A DNA stretch of 64,000 nucleotides from Stercorarius parasiticus (Eukaryota; Chordata; Aves; Charadriiformes; Stercorariidae). Positions 63,671 to 64,000 of this stretch are shown here, piece after piece; positions within the stretch are counted from its first letter, which is position 1; each line of letters begins with the position of its first letter. The DNA is taken from assembly GCA_013396915.1 (NCBI GenBank), contig VWZL01001357.1, positions 1,259 through 65,258 of the forward strand, read 5' to 3'. The translations under genes were made by a program, and so were the position numbers. The notes under the pieces are model-generated. The model searched no databases, was not told the origin of the DNA, and saw nothing but the letters and a program-made list of their open reading frames with translations.

Positions 63671-64000
63671 TTTTTCTATTTTGATCTCCTATTCCATTTC
63701 CTCTGTTATTTTTTCATCGTTCTGCATTATAATCAGTTGAGATGAATAGACAGATCTAGCCTCTTCCCATTTGTTACATGGGATTGTTTTGTTTTTCATT
63801 AACTTGTTTCTCTCGTTGTTGCTTTTTGTTATGGAAAGCATACCCCATCTGCAAAGAGAAAGAGAAGGCGAGTGCAGCATTTTGACCCTCAAATTTTCAT
63901 CCAAATTTCTACCGCTAGGATGCCTGGACCTTGCCTTCATACGGGCTACATTTTCTACTGCTTAGTTCTGCAGCAGCCAAACTTAGTGGCAATAGCCCAG

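Noticed and set aside
1..64000. CRISPR arrays, bacterial operons, phage or toxin-antitoxin systems
   Set aside because: No regularly spaced direct repeats or prokaryotic gene structure. All features are those of a vertebrate nuclear genome.
62000..64000. PPM1A 3' exon or UTR expected near the right edge from mammalian synteny
   Set aside because: No phosphatase motif, exon border chain or minus-strand AATAAA with a coding frame behind it could be recognised, so it is presumably beyond the window.

Overview
The window is nuclear DNA from a bird. The evidence is: CR1 non-LTR retrotransposons of avian type, with reverse-transcriptase reading frames and the ATTCTATGATTCT-like 3' end; two solo-LTR-like sequences of avian endogenous-retrovirus type; vertebrate splice-site architecture; and long AT-rich introns and intergenic DNA. 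The exact species cannot be read from the sequence. One LTR resembles families I associate with Neoaves, but that is from memory.

Region 1 (1 to about 10.6 kb) holds the 3' half of one protein-coding gene on the + strand. Eight exons (684-763, 3424-3509, 3603-3667, 4802-4872, 6344-6501, 7058-7193, 8594-8651, 9872-10074) join with matching phases into a 284-residue C-terminal segment ending at a TGA. I identify it as SIX6OS1 (C14orf39), a central-element protein of the meiotic synaptonemal complex. The 5' exons, and in the mammalian gene order SIX6, lie off the left edge. Its introns carry a sense CR1, two antisense LTRs and an ancient tRNA-like repeat.

Region 2 (about 10.6 to 51.7 kb) has no exon or gene I can support. 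It contains short tandem duplications, relics of ancient sauropsid repeats (near 18.1, 19.1 and 46.9 kb), homopolymer runs, and AT-rich blocks dense in TAAT/ATTA homeodomain-type cores that could be conserved enhancers of the SIX cluster (near 23.2, 23.8, 33.2 and 38.2 kb, the last with an RFX X-box-like site). None of this regulatory reading can be proven from one sequence.

Region 3 (51.7 to 53.3 kb) is a nested transposon. A young antisense CR1 with an open 437-codon reverse-transcriptase frame has split an older sense CR1. The young RT has its catalytic FADD motif changed to FADH.

Region 4 (53.3 to 64 kb) is again gene-free as far as I can see. It has a possible conserved block at 57.2-57.9 kb, a palindromic ancient repeat at 58.3 kb, a TATA-like sequence at 60.1 kb and an old, frameshifted CR1 at 61.3-61.75 kb. 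In mammals PPM1A lies beyond the 3' end of this gene in tail-to-tail orientation, so the right edge may approach it, but no PPM1A exon is seen.

I found no convincing undescribed biological system. The most informative items are the reconstructed SIX6OS1 tail, the nested CR1 pair, and the two nearly identical CR1 copies in opposite orientation about 52 kb apart.
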